Below are positions 7,208 to 16,197 of a stretch of DNA of 64,000 nucleotides, piece after piece. The stretch spans positions 310,001-374,000 of the forward strand of contig JBGUBD010000005.1 of the NCBI GenBank assembly GCA_041821185.1, written 5' to 3'. The notes beneath the pieces were generated by a model. The model did not search any database. It saw nothing but the letters and a program-made list of their open reading frames with translations, and was not told the origin of the DNA. Source of the DNA: Phycisphaerales bacterium AB-hyl4. GTDB lineage: Bacteria > Planctomycetota > Phycisphaerae > Phycisphaerales > Phycisphaeraceae. Both the position numbers and the translations under genes were made by a program. Position 1 is the first letter of the stretch. Each line of letters opens with the position of its first letter.

Positions 7208-9724
7208 ATGGAAGAGTCGCCCCCCCAACCTGCTCGTCGACGTGGCGGTGATCGGCCCGAGCCGAACTGGTCGCAGGTCTGGCAGTTGCCTTTGCTGCTG
7301 CTGGGCGCGGGGCTGTTCGTACTGGGCATCTGGCTGGTCATTCCCGATAAAGAGGCGTTCGACCATCAGGCCGAGCTGGACGAGGCGCAGAAGTTTCTCA
7401 CCGCGAACAACCTCGAGTCGGCCGAGAAGCAGCTCCGCTGGGTGGAAGAGCATCTGGCGGAGGCGGATCGCGATGCACAAGCGCGGTTCTGGCATTACTG
7501 GGGCGACCTTCGCTACCTCGACATGCACGACCGCTACGACCGCCCGGCCGACACGCCCACCTGGCGGCAGACCAACGAAACGATTCTCCGCGCGTACGAG
7601 CGGACTGAGGAGTACGGACGCGAGCTCGATGGCGAATCGTTGCGGCGGTACGCCGAGACGCTGGTCATGCTCGGCCGAGAGCAGGACGCGCTGAAAATCG
7701 TCGACCGCATCGACCGTCACCAGGCCCGGCAGCGCTACCGCATCGTTCGGCAACTCATCGAACGCCATCGCGAGACCGCCCGGCAATCGGACCCGGCATA
7801 TCTCGCGCCGCTGATGGACCGGTTTGAGGATGAGATTCGACACGAAGCCGACGACGAGCGTAAGCGGGCGCAGGAGATCTGGATCAGCCGTGTGCGGGCC
7901 GAGATCCGCATGGAGGCGGAAGACTACGACGGCGTGGTGACGTTCCTGCTGCGGCGCATCCAACGGCTCGACCGCGACCCGTCGCAGACCGAACAGCTCG
8001 CTCCGCTTCGGGTGGTGCTCGCCCAGGCGTACCACGCGCTGGGCCGATACGGGCAGGCCGAGCAGTATTTCAATCTCGCACAGCAGCAGCTTCCCGCACA
8101 CGACCCGCTACAGGCGGAGGTGCTGGTGGGCATGGGACAACTGACGCTCGCCGACGGCCCGCGCGACGGCCGACGGGACGAAGGCCACCGCCACGTCGAG
8201 CAGGCCCACGAATATTTCAGTGCCGCGACGACGCAGTTCCCCACCGCGCCGGCGTACATTGATGCCCTCATCGGCCAGGCCGACTGCGAAGCGCGCATGG
8301 AGGCGTACGCGGACGCGGTCGACCACTTCCGCCTCGCGGTGGAGCAGTTGCACCGCACGACGCCGAGTTGGGACAGTCGACGGCTGGAGGTTGTCGAAGT
8401 GGTACGGTCGCATATTGATCGTCTCACGGAACAGCAGCGATACGAGCAGTCGCTGGATTTTCTTACGCTGCTGGTCCCGCTGCACGAGCGTGAGATGCCT
8501 GCCGACCTGCTGCTGGACTTTGCATTGACGCACGAGCACCTGGCCGAGCAGCGTCACGCCGAGGCCCAGCCGCGCGACGACGACGGCCAGCGGCGGCGGG
8601 GCATGACCGTCGAAGCCCGCCGACTGGCCAACCAGGAAGCGGCGACGCACTTCACCCACGCCGCGAACTATTATCTCCGCCACGCCCGGTCGGTGACCAT
8701 TACCGACGACTACAGTCACGGACAAAGCCTCTGGCGGGCCGCGCAGAACTTCGATCGCGCCCAGCAATGGGGCGAAGCCATCAACACCTACGCCGAGTTC
8801 ATCCAGACCCGCCAGCAGGACCCGCTGCGCCTACGGGCGATCAATCATCTTGGCAAGGCCTACCTCGCCGACGGGCAGTACAGCCCCGCGATCGACCTGT
8901 TTCTCGAACTGATCAACGATCACCCGCGCAGCCCTGAAGCGTACGACAGCCTTGTTCCGCTGGCCCGGTCGTACATCGGCGCTCAGCAGCACGACGCCGC
9001 CGAGCGAACGCTGCTCACTGTGGTCACCGATCACGAAGCGATCAGCCCGGAGACGAACGAGTATCGTCACGCGCTGATCGAGTTGGGGCGACTTTACTAC
9101 CGCATGGGCGCGGACGACGGCGATCATTACATCGCCGCGATCGAACGCCTCGAAGAAGCCGTGGAACGCTACGGCCATACGGATCACAGCCCGACGCTCC
9201 GCTACCTGCTCGCGGATGCGTATCGCAAGTCGATCGAGCGTCTGGAAGAAGAGATTCAGTCGCGTCAGGTCCAGCGCGATCGCGTCGACCTTCAGCATGA
9301 GCGCGATCGTCGTCTGCAAGCCGCTCAGAAGTTCTACAACCAGGTCATCACCGAGTTGGAAGATCGGCCGGAGGGCACGCTGACCGCGTCCGAACGGCTG
9401 TACCTGCGAAATGCCTACTTCTATCAGGCCGACTGTGCTTACGACCGCGAACAATATGAGGCGGCGATCAGCCTGTACGACGCCGCTGCCCGCCGATGGG
9501 AGGAGCACCCGGCGTCGCTGATGGCGCTGGTGCAGATCGTCAACGCCCACTGCGAACTGGGCCAGTTCCAGGAAGCCCGCGTTGCGAACGAGCGGGCGCG
9601 GGCGCAGCTCGATCGGATTCCCGATGATGCGTTCGACGACCCGACACTGCCGATGAGCAGGCAACATTGGGAAGACTGGCTGCGCTGGACCAGCGAAGTC
9701 AACCTGTCGCAGGCGACGCGGTGA
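7208..9724 (+). CDS. Large membrane-anchored tetratricopeptide-repeat protein
   Basis: 838 residues from the ATG at 7208; a GTG at 7193 is an in-frame alternative, and neither has a clear Shine-Dalgarno sequence. One transmembrane helix lies near residues 25-42 (LPLLLLGAGLFVLGIWLVI). The rest is a long array of TPR-like helix pairs (NNLESAEKQLRWVEEHL, ALGRYGQAEQYFNLA, YEAAISLYDAAARRW) and a coiled-coil stretch near 680-705. The topology suggests a periplasmic scaffold. It lies just before the flagellar cluster but is separated from flgN by 230 bp with an inverted repeat, so a flagellar role is only possible. Confidence 0.75.
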   Translation: MEESPPQPARRRGGDRPEPNWSQVWQLPLLLLGAGLFVLGIWLVIPDKEAFDHQAELDEAQKFLTANNLESAEKQLRWVEEHLAEADRDAQARFWHYWGDLRYLDMHDRYDRPADTPTWRQTNETILRAYERTEEYGRELDGESLRRYAETLVMLGREQDALKIVDRIDRHQARQRYRIVRQLIERHRETARQSDPAYLAPLMDRFEDEIRHEADDERKRAQEIWISRVRAEIRMEAEDYDGVVTFLLRRIQRLDRDPSQTEQLAPLRVVLAQAYHALGRYGQAEQYFNLAQQQLPAHDPLQAEVLVGMGQLTLADGPRDGRRDEGHRHVEQAHEYFSAATTQFPTAPAYIDALIGQADCEARMEAYADAVDHFRLAVEQLHRTTPSWDSRRLEVVEVVRSHIDRLTEQQRYEQSLDFLTLLVPLHEREMPADLLLDFALTHEHLAEQRHAEAQPRDDDGQRRRGMTVEARRLANQEAATHFTHAANYYLRHARSVTITDDYSHGQSLWRAAQNFDRAQQWGEAINTYAEFIQTRQQDPLRLRAINHLGKAYLADGQYSPAIDLFLELINDHPRSPEAYDSLVPLARSYIGAQQHDAAERTLLTVVTDHEAISPETNEYRHALIELGRLYYRMGADDGDHYIAAIERLEEAVERYGHTDHSPTLRYLLADAYRKSIERLEEEIQSRQVQRDRVDLQHERDRRLQAAQKFYNQVITELEDRPEGTLTASERLYLRNAYFYQADCAYDREQYEAAISLYDAAARRWEEHPASLMALVQIVNAHCELGQFQEARVANERARAQLDRIPDDAFDDPTLPMSRQHWEDWLRWTSEVNLSQATR

Positions 9725-9782
9725 AACGCTGGATTGCCTGTCCGATCACACCCCTGCGCGCCGTTTCATTTAATCGTGGTGA

Positions 9783-9816
9783 TCACATCGCACTCGTGCG
9801 GCGCATCGCGATGTGA
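9783..9816 (+). promoter_or_regulatory. Inverted repeat between TPR gene and flgN
   Basis: TCACATCGC (9783-9791) and its exact complement GCGATGTGA (9808-9816) flank a 16-nt loop. There is no T-run, so it could be an operator or a weak terminator. Confidence 0.35.
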
Positions 9817-9849
9817 CCTGCGTTCAGCAGGGTTTCGAAAATTCTTGTT

Positions 9850-9877
9850 CAACCTTTTCACGGTCATCTGCCGATAC
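9850..9877 (+). promoter_or_regulatory. Weak sigma-28-type promoter candidate before flgN
   Basis: GCCGATAC at 9870-9877 matches the sigma-28 -10 octamer GCCGATAA at 7 of 8 positions. CAACCTTT at 9850-9857 is a poor -35 (5 of 8) with 12-nt spacing. GGCCGA words are common in this genome, so chance is a real alternative. Confidence 0.22.
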
Positions 9878-9955
9878 TGCCCTACAGCAGCGTTATCGCG
9901 TGTGGGCAGGATGCCCCGCGCCGCCGCGTCACAGGCCACGAGCAGAGAGGTCAGG

Positions 9956-10429
9956 ATGACCCAGCCGAGCCCGATTGCCGACATGTCTATTGCGCCGCTG
10001 GTGGAAAAACTCACCCAGCAGCGCGATCATTATGCACAACTCAAACAACTGGCTGACCGTCAGGCGGCGCTGATCGCAGAGGGCGAAACCGAGCAGTTGC
10101 TCGGCGTGCTTGCTCAACGGCAGCAGCTTGTTGATGAGTTGGGGCGACTCAGTGAAGAGATCGCGCCTTATCGCGAGCGATGGGCGCAGCTCAGCGCATC
10201 GCTGGGCGATGGTGATCGGCAGCGCGTCAACGCGTTGATCGAGTCGGTGGAGGGGTTGATCGAACAGATCATTGAGCAGGACGATCGCGATCGCCAGCAG
10301 CTTCAGACCGCTCGCGAACAGGTGGGCAATCAGGTAAAGCAGGTGCATCACGCCGGCCGTGCGGTGAACGCATACCGGGCGGCGCCGGTGGCTGGGCCGG
10401 GCGCGCGGTTCACTGATCGAAGGGGGTAG
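9956..10429 (+). CDS. flgN: FlgN-like flagellar export chaperone
   Basis: 157 residues, nearly all helical: LVEKLTQQRDHYAQLKQLADRQAALIAEG is the FlgN pattern, with a second long helix over 95-135. FlgN chaperones the hook-associated proteins FlgK and FlgL to the export gate. The start is the ATG at 9956 with AGAGAGG just upstream; the frame extends to 9734, but that part reads as non-coding. The gene ends 8 nt before the histidine kinase and is probably co-transcribed with it. Assignment rests on length, helical pattern and context, since FlgN sequences are poorly conserved. Confidence 0.65.
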   Translation: MTQPSPIADMSIAPLVEKLTQQRDHYAQLKQLADRQAALIAEGETEQLLGVLAQRQQLVDELGRLSEEIAPYRERWAQLSASLGDGDRQRVNALIESVEGLIEQIIEQDDRDRQQLQTAREQVGNQVKQVHHAGRAVNAYRAAPVAGPGARFTDRRG

Positions 10430-10437
10430 TTGTCAGG

Positions 10438-11364
10438 ATGACCGGTTCGACGAACAATTCGCTGCTCGCGGGGGTTGCTGGCGGGCGGATGGAAGATCTC
10501 GCGGAGATCATCCAGGCCTACAACACCGTTACCGACAAGCTTCAGCACAGCCACGAACGGTTGCAATCGGAAGTGCTGCGCCTTCGCAGAGAGCTGGCGA
10601 GCACGAACGCACAGTTGCAGCGATCCAAACGGCTATCAGCGTTGGGTGAGATGGCGGCGGGGATCGCGCATGAGATCCGCAATCCGCTGGCGGCCATTCA
10701 GCTTTACGCGACGATGGTGATTGATGACCTCGATGTGGAAGGCGAGCTTCGGCCGGACGTGGCGGCGGAAAACGCGCACAAGATCGCCTCGGCGGTGCGG
10801 GGGCTCAACGGTATTGTGATGGACGTGCTCAGTTTCGCACGCGAGATTCAGCCGCGGCCGGCGCGATTGCGCGTCAGCGAGGTGTTTGAGCGCGTGATCG
10901 ATGCACATCGGCCGGCGATCGAGGCGGGCGGCGTCGCGGTGACGTGTGGCGATGATGCGGACGAGCCGATCGAGCTTGACGCGGACCCCGAACTACTGCA
11001 TCAGGCGCTGCTGAACCTGGTGCGCAACGCGGTGGATGCGATGGCGGACCGCGAGCCTAGGGTGCTGACGCTTGATGCAAGCGAAGACGAGGCGGGCGTG
11101 GTGCTCACCGTTCGCGACACGGGGCCGGGCATTGATCGTGACGATATTGACCGCATTTTCAACCCGTTTTTTACCACGCGTAATACGGGGACTGGACTGG
11201 GGTTGGCGATCGTGCACCGCATTGTCGACGCGCACGCGGGTTCGATTGCGGTGCATAACGATGAGGTTAATGGGGGCGGTGCTGTCTTTCAGTTGACGTT
11301 ACCCGCCGAGGCCGAGGCTGCTGCGAGCGGTCCGCCGACGGCGGCGAGGGAGGATGCCGCGTGA
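10438..11364 (+). CDS. Soluble sensor histidine kinase of the flagellar two-component pair (FleS/FlrB-like)
   Basis: 308 residues, no membrane segment. An N-terminal coiled coil (about 30-65) precedes the dimerisation box ALGEMAAGIAHEIRNPL with phospho-acceptor His78. The ATPase domain shows N-box NLVRNAVDAM, G1 DTGPGID, F-box FNPFFTT and G2 GTGLGLAIV, so it looks active. The last codons overlap the regulator start as GTGA (11361-11364). A cytoplasmic kinase next to a sigma-54 activator at the head of flagellar genes matches FleSR/FlrBC, which report flagellar assembly state; that role is inferred from family and position. Confidence 0.85.
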   Translation: MTGSTNNSLLAGVAGGRMEDLAEIIQAYNTVTDKLQHSHERLQSEVLRLRRELASTNAQLQRSKRLSALGEMAAGIAHEIRNPLAAIQLYATMVIDDLDVEGELRPDVAAENAHKIASAVRGLNGIVMDVLSFAREIQPRPARLRVSEVFERVIDAHRPAIEAGGVAVTCGDDADEPIELDADPELLHQALLNLVRNAVDAMADREPRVLTLDASEDEAGVVLTVRDTGPGIDRDDIDRIFNPFFTTRNTGTGLGLAIVHRIVDAHAGSIAVHNDEVNGGGAVFQLTLPAEAEAAASGPPTAAREDAA

Positions 11365-12827
11365 GTCAGCGTGTACGCAAAGTGCTCGTCGTGGACGACA
11401 AGCAGATGATGCGCGACAGCGTCGGCGCGACGCTGCAACGCGCCGGCTATGCCGTGGTTGTGGCGAACGATGGCAAGATGGCGATGGACATGGTCGCCCG
11501 CCATCGCCCGCACGCGGTCGTCACCGATCTGAAAATGCCGGAGATGGACGGCCTGGAACTGCTCCGCCAACTCAAACAGGCGGATGATCAACTGCCTGTT
11601 GTGTTGATGACGGCGTATGGGTCGATCAATGACGCGGTGTCGGCGATGAAACACGGCGCGTTCGACTTTATTCAGAAGCCGTTCGAAGGCGATCAACTCG
11701 TGCTCGTCATGCGTCGCGCGGTGGAGCATCGGCAGCTGGTGCAGGAAAACGCAGCGCTGAAAAGCGAAGCCGAGAGTCACGCCGAGCTGCCATCGCTGGT
11801 CGGCCGATCGTCTGCGATGCGTCATGTGGCGCAGCAGATCCACCAGCTTGCCAACTCGCATGGCACGGTGCTGATCGCTGGCGAATCGGGCACGGGTAAG
11901 GAAGTGGTCGCCCGCACGCTGCACGCCCACAGCCCCCGGCGGAACAACGTGATGCTCTGCCTCAACTGCGCCGCCTTGTCGAGCAGCCTGCTGGAAAGCG
12001 AGCTGTTCGGGCATGAGAAAGGCGCGTTCACCGGGGCGGACCAGTTGCGCAAGGGTCGGTTTGAACTGGCAGACGGCGGCACGCTGCTGCTGGATGAGAT
12101 CAGCGAGATCGCGCCGGAAATACAAGCGAAGCTGCTTCGCGTGTTGCAGGAAGGGCAGTTTGAGCGTGTGGGTTCGAGCATGACGATGAACGTGGACGTT
12201 CGCGTGATTGCGACGACGAACCGCGACCTTCGCCAGTCGATAGCGGAGGGTACGTTTCGGCAGGACCTTTACTATCGCTTGAACGTGCTGCCGCTGCACC
12301 TGCCTGCATTGCGCGAGCGAACGGACGATGTGCCGTTGCTGGCGGAGCATTTTTTGAGCAAGGTCGCGCTGCGTGAAGGGCGCGAGGCGAAGCGGTTTGA
12401 TGATGAAGCGGTGGGGTTGTTGCAGCAGTATCACTGGCCGGGCAATGTGCGCGAGTTGCAGAACATCTGCGAGCGTGCGAGCGTGCTCAGCCGGGGGCCG
12501 GTGATTGAAGGAAGCCTGATCCAGCCTTGGCTGATGATGGCGACGCCCGCGCCGGTCGCGCCGCCGCAGTCGCAACCACACTCGCCGCCGCAATCGCAGG
12601 TGTATGCGAATGCCCAGCCGACCGCGTCGTCGGTGGCGGTGCCGGGCACGGCGGTGTCCACGGTCCGGAAGCTGGAAGACCTCGAACGTGAGCAAATCAT
12701 CCGCACGCTGGGCCACTTCAACGGTAACCGCCAGCGGACGGCCGAGGCGTTGGGCATCGGGCTGCGAACGCTTGGACTGAAGCTGAAAAAGTGGAAGGAG
12801 CAGAACCTTGTCGCATCGACGATGTAA
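11361..12827 (+). CDS. Sigma-54-dependent response regulator of flagellar genes (FleR/FlrC/FlbD-type)
   Basis: 488 residues. Receiver domain 1-120 with acidic pocket VVDD, phospho-acceptor Asp56 (VVTDLKMPEMDG) and Lys in IQKPF. AAA+ domain about 150-385 with Walker A GESGTGKE, the sigma-54-contacting GAFTGA loop, Walker B LLLDEI and the WPGNVREL sensor. A proline/glutamine linker then leads to a Fis-type helix-turn-helix (NGNRQRTAEALGIGLRTLGLKLKKW). All catalytic motifs are intact. It starts at a GTG overlapping the kinase stop. A sigma-54 promoter with an upstream palindrome follows the gene, ahead of flgB, and is its likely target. Confidence 0.9.
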   Translation: MSQRVRKVLVVDDKQMMRDSVGATLQRAGYAVVVANDGKMAMDMVARHRPHAVVTDLKMPEMDGLELLRQLKQADDQLPVVLMTAYGSINDAVSAMKHGAFDFIQKPFEGDQLVLVMRRAVEHRQLVQENAALKSEAESHAELPSLVGRSSAMRHVAQQIHQLANSHGTVLIAGESGTGKEVVARTLHAHSPRRNNVMLCLNCAALSSSLLESELFGHEKGAFTGADQLRKGRFELADGGTLLLDEISEIAPEIQAKLLRVLQEGQFERVGSSMTMNVDVRVIATTNRDLRQSIAEGTFRQDLYYRLNVLPLHLPALRERTDDVPLLAEHFLSKVALREGREAKRFDDEAVGLLQQYHWPGNVRELQNICERASVLSRGPVIEGSLIQPWLMMATPAPVAPPQSQPHSPPQSQVYANAQPTASSVAVPGTAVSTVRKLEDLEREQIIRTLGHFNGNRQRTAEALGIGLRTLGLKLKKWKEQNLVASTM

Positions 12828-12862
12828 TGCTTCACGAATTGCGGGGCGGGTGGTTCACGCGA

Positions 12863-12888
12863 GGCAGTGCAGCTTAAGCTGCACTGCC
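12863..12888. promoter_or_regulatory. 26-bp perfect palindrome, candidate activator (UAS) site
   Basis: A perfect palindrome centred on AGCTTAAGCT, arms beginning GGCAGTGC. It lies about 97 bp upstream of the -24/-12 promoter at 12985, a usual distance for a sigma-54 enhancer site, and has no T-run after it, which argues against a plain terminator for the regulator gene 35 bp upstream. Confidence 0.45.
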
Positions 12889-12984
12889 GACCGACGCGCA
12901 GATGATGCGCTTGACGCGCAAAACATGCGCGGCCCAGGGCGATCGCAACGCGTGGGATTGCATTGGAACACGCCTGGACGGGTG

Positions 12985-13000
12985 TGGTCCGCCGCTTGCT
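12985..13000 (+). promoter_or_regulatory. Sigma-54 (-24/-12) promoter before flgB
   Basis: TGGTCCGCCGCTTGCT matches TGGCACGNNNNTTGCW at 10 of 12 fixed positions. GG (12986-12987) and GC (12998-12999) have the required 10-nt spacing. It lies 56 bp before the flgB start and directly downstream of a sigma-54 activator gene. Confidence 0.6.
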
Positions 13001-13055
13001 ACCAGTTGCTTGTTCGCTCGGCGGAGCCGGGCGCGGAAAGCGAGGGTTGTCAACG

Positions 13056-13490
13056 ATGATCGAAGGCCTGTTTGATCGCGGAGCCATGCAGTCTGTCGAG
13101 CGCCTGGTGCAATTCACCGGCGAACGGCATCGGATGCTGACGGACAACATCGCAAACCTGTCGACGCCGAACTTTCGCCCGCGCGACGTGGACCCGGGCG
13201 AGTTTCGCAGTGCGCTGCGACAGGCCCAGGACCAGCGGCGAGACAGCAAGACTCCCAACGCCGGCCGACTGGAGATGCGAAACACGCGCAACATGACCTT
13301 CCAGCGCGATGGCATCGACACGCGGCCGCGAGCGATGAACCGCAACATCCTGTTTCACGATCGCAATAACCGCGACCTGGAACGCACGATGCAGGACCTG
13401 GCGGAGAATACGCTGGCGCATAACGTGGGGATCGAACTGCTGAAGAACGAATTCGACATGCTAAAGATCGCGATACGCGAGCGCATGTGA
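13056..13490 (+). CDS. flgB: Flagellar proximal rod protein FlgB
   Basis: 144 residues, family length. Contains the rod/hook N-terminal signature RHRMLTDNIANLSTPNFRPRDVD and the C-terminal helix NTLAHNVGIELLKNEFDMLKIAIRERM. FlgB forms part of the periplasmic rod above the MS ring and is exported by the flagellar type III system. The start at 13056 has GAGGG about 10 nt upstream; the longer frame to 12963 would run through the sigma-54 promoter. First gene of the flgB-flgC-fliE group. Confidence 0.92.
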   Translation: MIEGLFDRGAMQSVERLVQFTGERHRMLTDNIANLSTPNFRPRDVDPGEFRSALRQAQDQRRDSKTPNAGRLEMRNTRNMTFQRDGIDTRPRAMNRNILFHDRNNRDLERTMQDLAENTLAHNVGIELLKNEFDMLKIAIRERM

Positions 13491-13542
13491 TTGAGGTGAG
13501 GTGACCCTTTGGGTCGCCCGCTAAACGTGAGGGATTGACGGC

Positions 13543-13947
13543 ATGTTTGGATCACTTGATGTATCAACCTCGGCGATGGTTGCCCAGCGTACGCGCCTGG
13601 AGGTGATCTCATCCAACCTTGCCAACGCGAACTCGATTTATGACGCGGATGGCAACTACTCGCCGTTCCGTCGACGGATGGCGATCTTTGCGGAAGGCGA
13701 TCCGTCGACCGGCCGAGCCGAGGGTGTGCACGTGCGCGACATCAAGCTTGATGATTCGCCGTTTCGTAAACAGTTCGAGCCGGACCACCCCCACGCGGAC
13801 GACGCCGGTTACGTGTACTATCCGAACGTGGACCCGACGATGGAGCGGGTGAACGCATTGGAAGCGAGTCGTGCGTATGAAGCCAACGTGACCGCGGCGG
13901 AGGCGACGAAAGCGATGATGCAGTCGAGCTTGCGTTTGCTTGCGTGA
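13543..13947 (+). CDS. flgC: Flagellar proximal rod protein FlgC
   Basis: 134 residues. N-terminal rod motif SLDVSTSAMVAQRTRLEVISSNLANANS and C-terminal NALEASRAYEANVTAAEATKAMMQSSLRLLA are diagnostic. Exported rod subunit working with FlgB, FlgF and FliE. GAGG lies 10-11 nt before the ATG. Located 52 bp after flgB in the same transcription unit. Confidence 0.93.
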   Translation: MFGSLDVSTSAMVAQRTRLEVISSNLANANSIYDADGNYSPFRRRMAIFAEGDPSTGRAEGVHVRDIKLDDSPFRKQFEPDHPHADDAGYVYYPNVDPTMERVNALEASRAYEANVTAAEATKAMMQSSLRLLA

Positions 13948-14036
13948 TGAGGGAGCGGGGTTTTCGGGGCGATCCGGGGCTTCGCGAGGCTCAGCCCTCG
14001 GCTTTGGGTGGTTGTGTTGATTTTTGATGGAAACGT

Positions 14037-14363
14037 ATGATGGCCGACCCACTAGGTCTGATTTCGAGTAACCCTGGCGCAGGCGGTGTGAGCCGAAGCG
14101 GTCCGTCTGCGCCGAAGGGGCCGACGGCGAGCGATGGTGCGTCGCCTGAGTTTAAAGACGTGATGATGAAGCACATCGAGCAGGTCAATCGGCTGCAGCA
14201 GGATGCGGACACAGCCATTGAAGACCTGGTCTCGGGGCGTCGGGATGACATGGACGCGGTGCTGATGGCGAAGCAGAAGGCGGACGTTGCGTTCCAGATG
14301 TTGTTGCAGGTACGCAACAAGATGATGGATGCGTATGAAGAAGTGAAGCAGATTCGGGTTTGA
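14037..14363 (+). CDS. fliE: Flagellar hook-basal body complex protein FliE
   Basis: 108 residues. C-terminal half is typical FliE: VNRLQQDADTAIEDLVSGRRDDMDAVLMAKQKADVAFQMLLQVRNKMMDAYEEVKQIRV. FliE joins the MS ring to the rod and is an early export substrate. Two adjacent ATG codons (14037 and 14040) make the exact start uncertain by one residue. The stop is followed directly by a heptamer-word hairpin. Confidence 0.9.
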   Translation: MMADPLGLISSNPGAGGVSRSGPSAPKGPTASDGASPEFKDVMMKHIEQVNRLQQDADTAIEDLVSGRRDDMDAVLMAKQKADVAFQMLLQVRNKMMDAYEEVKQIRV

Positions 14364-14460
14364 TTTTCGTTTCGAGTTTCAAGTTTCGAGTTTTGAGTTG
14401 GTATACGGTTGCCAACGGTGTAACTCGAAACTCGAAACAAGGAACTTGAAACTCAGAACT
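14364..14460. repeat. Heptamer-word hairpin between fliE and fliF
   Basis: Left arm 14371-14400 is an array of 7-nt words (TTTCGAG, TTTCAAG, TTTCGAG, TTTTGAG). The right arm 14421-14460 carries the complementary words (ACTCGAA, ACTCGAA). The loop is short and unrelated. It fills almost the whole spacer; fliF has its own GGAGG after it. Confidence 0.8.
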
Positions 14461-14483
14461 ACCCAAGGCATGGAGGCCGAGCG

Positions 14484-16112
14484 GTGGAGTTTTTCAAGCG
14501 ATACTGGGCACAGACGCGCGTCTACCTGGAGGGGTTGACGTTCGCAGAGAAGGCGCTCGTGGGAGCGTTGGTGGTTGTGTTGTTGATGGCGGGGGGGTGG
14601 TTGCTTTCGTGGGCGGGTTCGCCGCAGATGGTGCCCATCAGCGCGTTTGCGGGCGTGCAGAACGAAGAGGTCATTTCACGACTGCAAGGCTATCGCATCG
14701 AAGCTCGCCGGGAGGGTGGGCAGGTGCTCGTGCCTTCGGACAAGTATGAAGAAGCGTTGATGTTGCTGGCTCAGCATGACCTGATGAGCGCGGACACTTC
14801 GCAGGCGTTTAACGAACTGATCGAACGACAGAGCCCGTGGCAGACGGATCGGCAGAACCAGCAGGCGTATCTGCTGGCGAAGCAGCGTGTGCTTGCGCAG
14901 ATCGTGTCGAAGATGCGCGGCGTGCAGCGGGCGGACGTGATTCTTTCCGAGCCGCAGAACCAGGGGTTCGGGCGAACGCATGAAAGGCCAAGCGCATCGG
15001 TGAGCGTCTGGATGCGCGGGAGCAATCGGGTTGATGATGCGATGGTGGATTCGATCGCACGACTGGTGGCGGGGTCGGTGGCGGAGATGCGGCCGCAGAA
15101 TGTTTCGATCACGGACGCGAACCACGGCCGAACGCGCACGGTTCGCGATGCCGACGACATGCTGCCGACCGATACGCTGGAGTTGGTGCATAAGCTTGAG
15201 GAGTATCACCGTCAGAAGATTGACGGCGTGCTGGGCTACATTCGCGGGGTGATTGTGGCGGTGAACGTGCAGGTGGACCCAATTGCGCGGATGGTGCAGG
15301 AGGAGTTCAACTATGAAGACAACGAGCCGTTGGAAAGCGAAGAGATCGAGGAGATGATCAGCCGAGACATGGCGCGTGGCGGGGAGCCTGGCGCGCGGTC
15401 GAACACGGGGCTGAACATCGCTGGCAGCGATGGCACGGAGCGGACGGAAGAGCATACACGGACGCGGACGACGTTCCGCGAGAAGCCGATGGTCTTGCGA
15501 AGCCAGAGCACGCGGGCGGGGCATCAAGTGCAGCGGATCAACGTGTCGATCAACGTGCCGCGTCGGTATTTCGTGAACATTTACAAGGCAAACAACCCTG
15601 ACGCCGACCCGCCGGACGACGCGACGTTGCAGGAGATGATGGAAGATCACCTGCAGCGGATTCAGTCGCAGGTTGAGCCGTTGATGATGGCGGAGCTGGA
15701 AGGCGTGGTTCGGGCGCACATGATTCCGGACGACTCGCTGATGCCGACGACGGCGGGGATGCAGGCGACCGGCGGGCTGGAGGGCCTGCTGGTGGGCGGT
15801 TGGGCGCGGCCGGTGGGCGTGACACTGCTGGCGTTGATGGCGTTGGGACTGATGTTGATGATGGTGCGTAAGGCGACGCAGGACGATGCGCTGCCGAGCG
15901 TGGAAGAGCTTGCGGGCGTGCCGCCGGAGCTGCCTGTCGATGAAGAGTTCATTGGTGAGGTGGACTCTGGCGATGCGGGGCTTGCGGGCGTTGAGGTGAA
16001 CGAAGATGACATGAACAGTCGACGGATCGCCGAGCAGATCAGTGAGATGATCAAGGGTAATCCGAACGAAGCGGGTACGTTGATCGGGCGCTGGGTACGG
16101 CGGGGGGATTGA
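14484..16112 (+). CDS. fliF: Flagellar MS-ring protein FliF
   Basis: 542 residues. N-terminal membrane helix (ALVGALVVVLLMAGGWLLSWAG), ring-building motif region (LLAKQRVLAQIVSKMRGVQRADVILSEP), a variable periplasmic segment around 270-340, a second membrane helix near 440-460 (PVGVTLLALMALGLMLMMV) and a C-terminal cytoplasmic tail that binds FliG. The start is a GTG at 14484 with GGAGG 7 nt upstream. It builds the base on which rod, export gate and C-ring assemble. Confidence 0.92.
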   Translation: MEFFKRYWAQTRVYLEGLTFAEKALVGALVVVLLMAGGWLLSWAGSPQMVPISAFAGVQNEEVISRLQGYRIEARREGGQVLVPSDKYEEALMLLAQHDLMSADTSQAFNELIERQSPWQTDRQNQQAYLLAKQRVLAQIVSKMRGVQRADVILSEPQNQGFGRTHERPSASVSVWMRGSNRVDDAMVDSIARLVAGSVAEMRPQNVSITDANHGRTRTVRDADDMLPTDTLELVHKLEEYHRQKIDGVLGYIRGVIVAVNVQVDPIARMVQEEFNYEDNEPLESEEIEEMISRDMARGGEPGARSNTGLNIAGSDGTERTEEHTRTRTTFREKPMVLRSQSTRAGHQVQRINVSINVPRRYFVNIYKANNPDADPPDDATLQEMMEDHLQRIQSQVEPLMMAELEGVVRAHMIPDDSLMPTTAGMQATGGLEGLLVGGWARPVGVTLLALMALGLMLMMVRKATQDDALPSVEELAGVPPELPVDEEFIGEVDSGDAGLAGVEVNEDDMNSRRIAEQISEMIKGNPNEAGTLIGRWVRRGD

Positions 16113-16197
16113 TGGGAAAGCGGCTGGTTACTGACGTAGCCTGCCTGTTCGGAGCAGATGAATCGGCATCGATGACTGATGCATAGAACGACTGATT

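Noticed and set aside
14676..15719. 347-codon minus-strand frame opposite fliF
   Set aside because: Composition is His/Arg/Leu-rich as expected of a shadow frame; fliF is certain.
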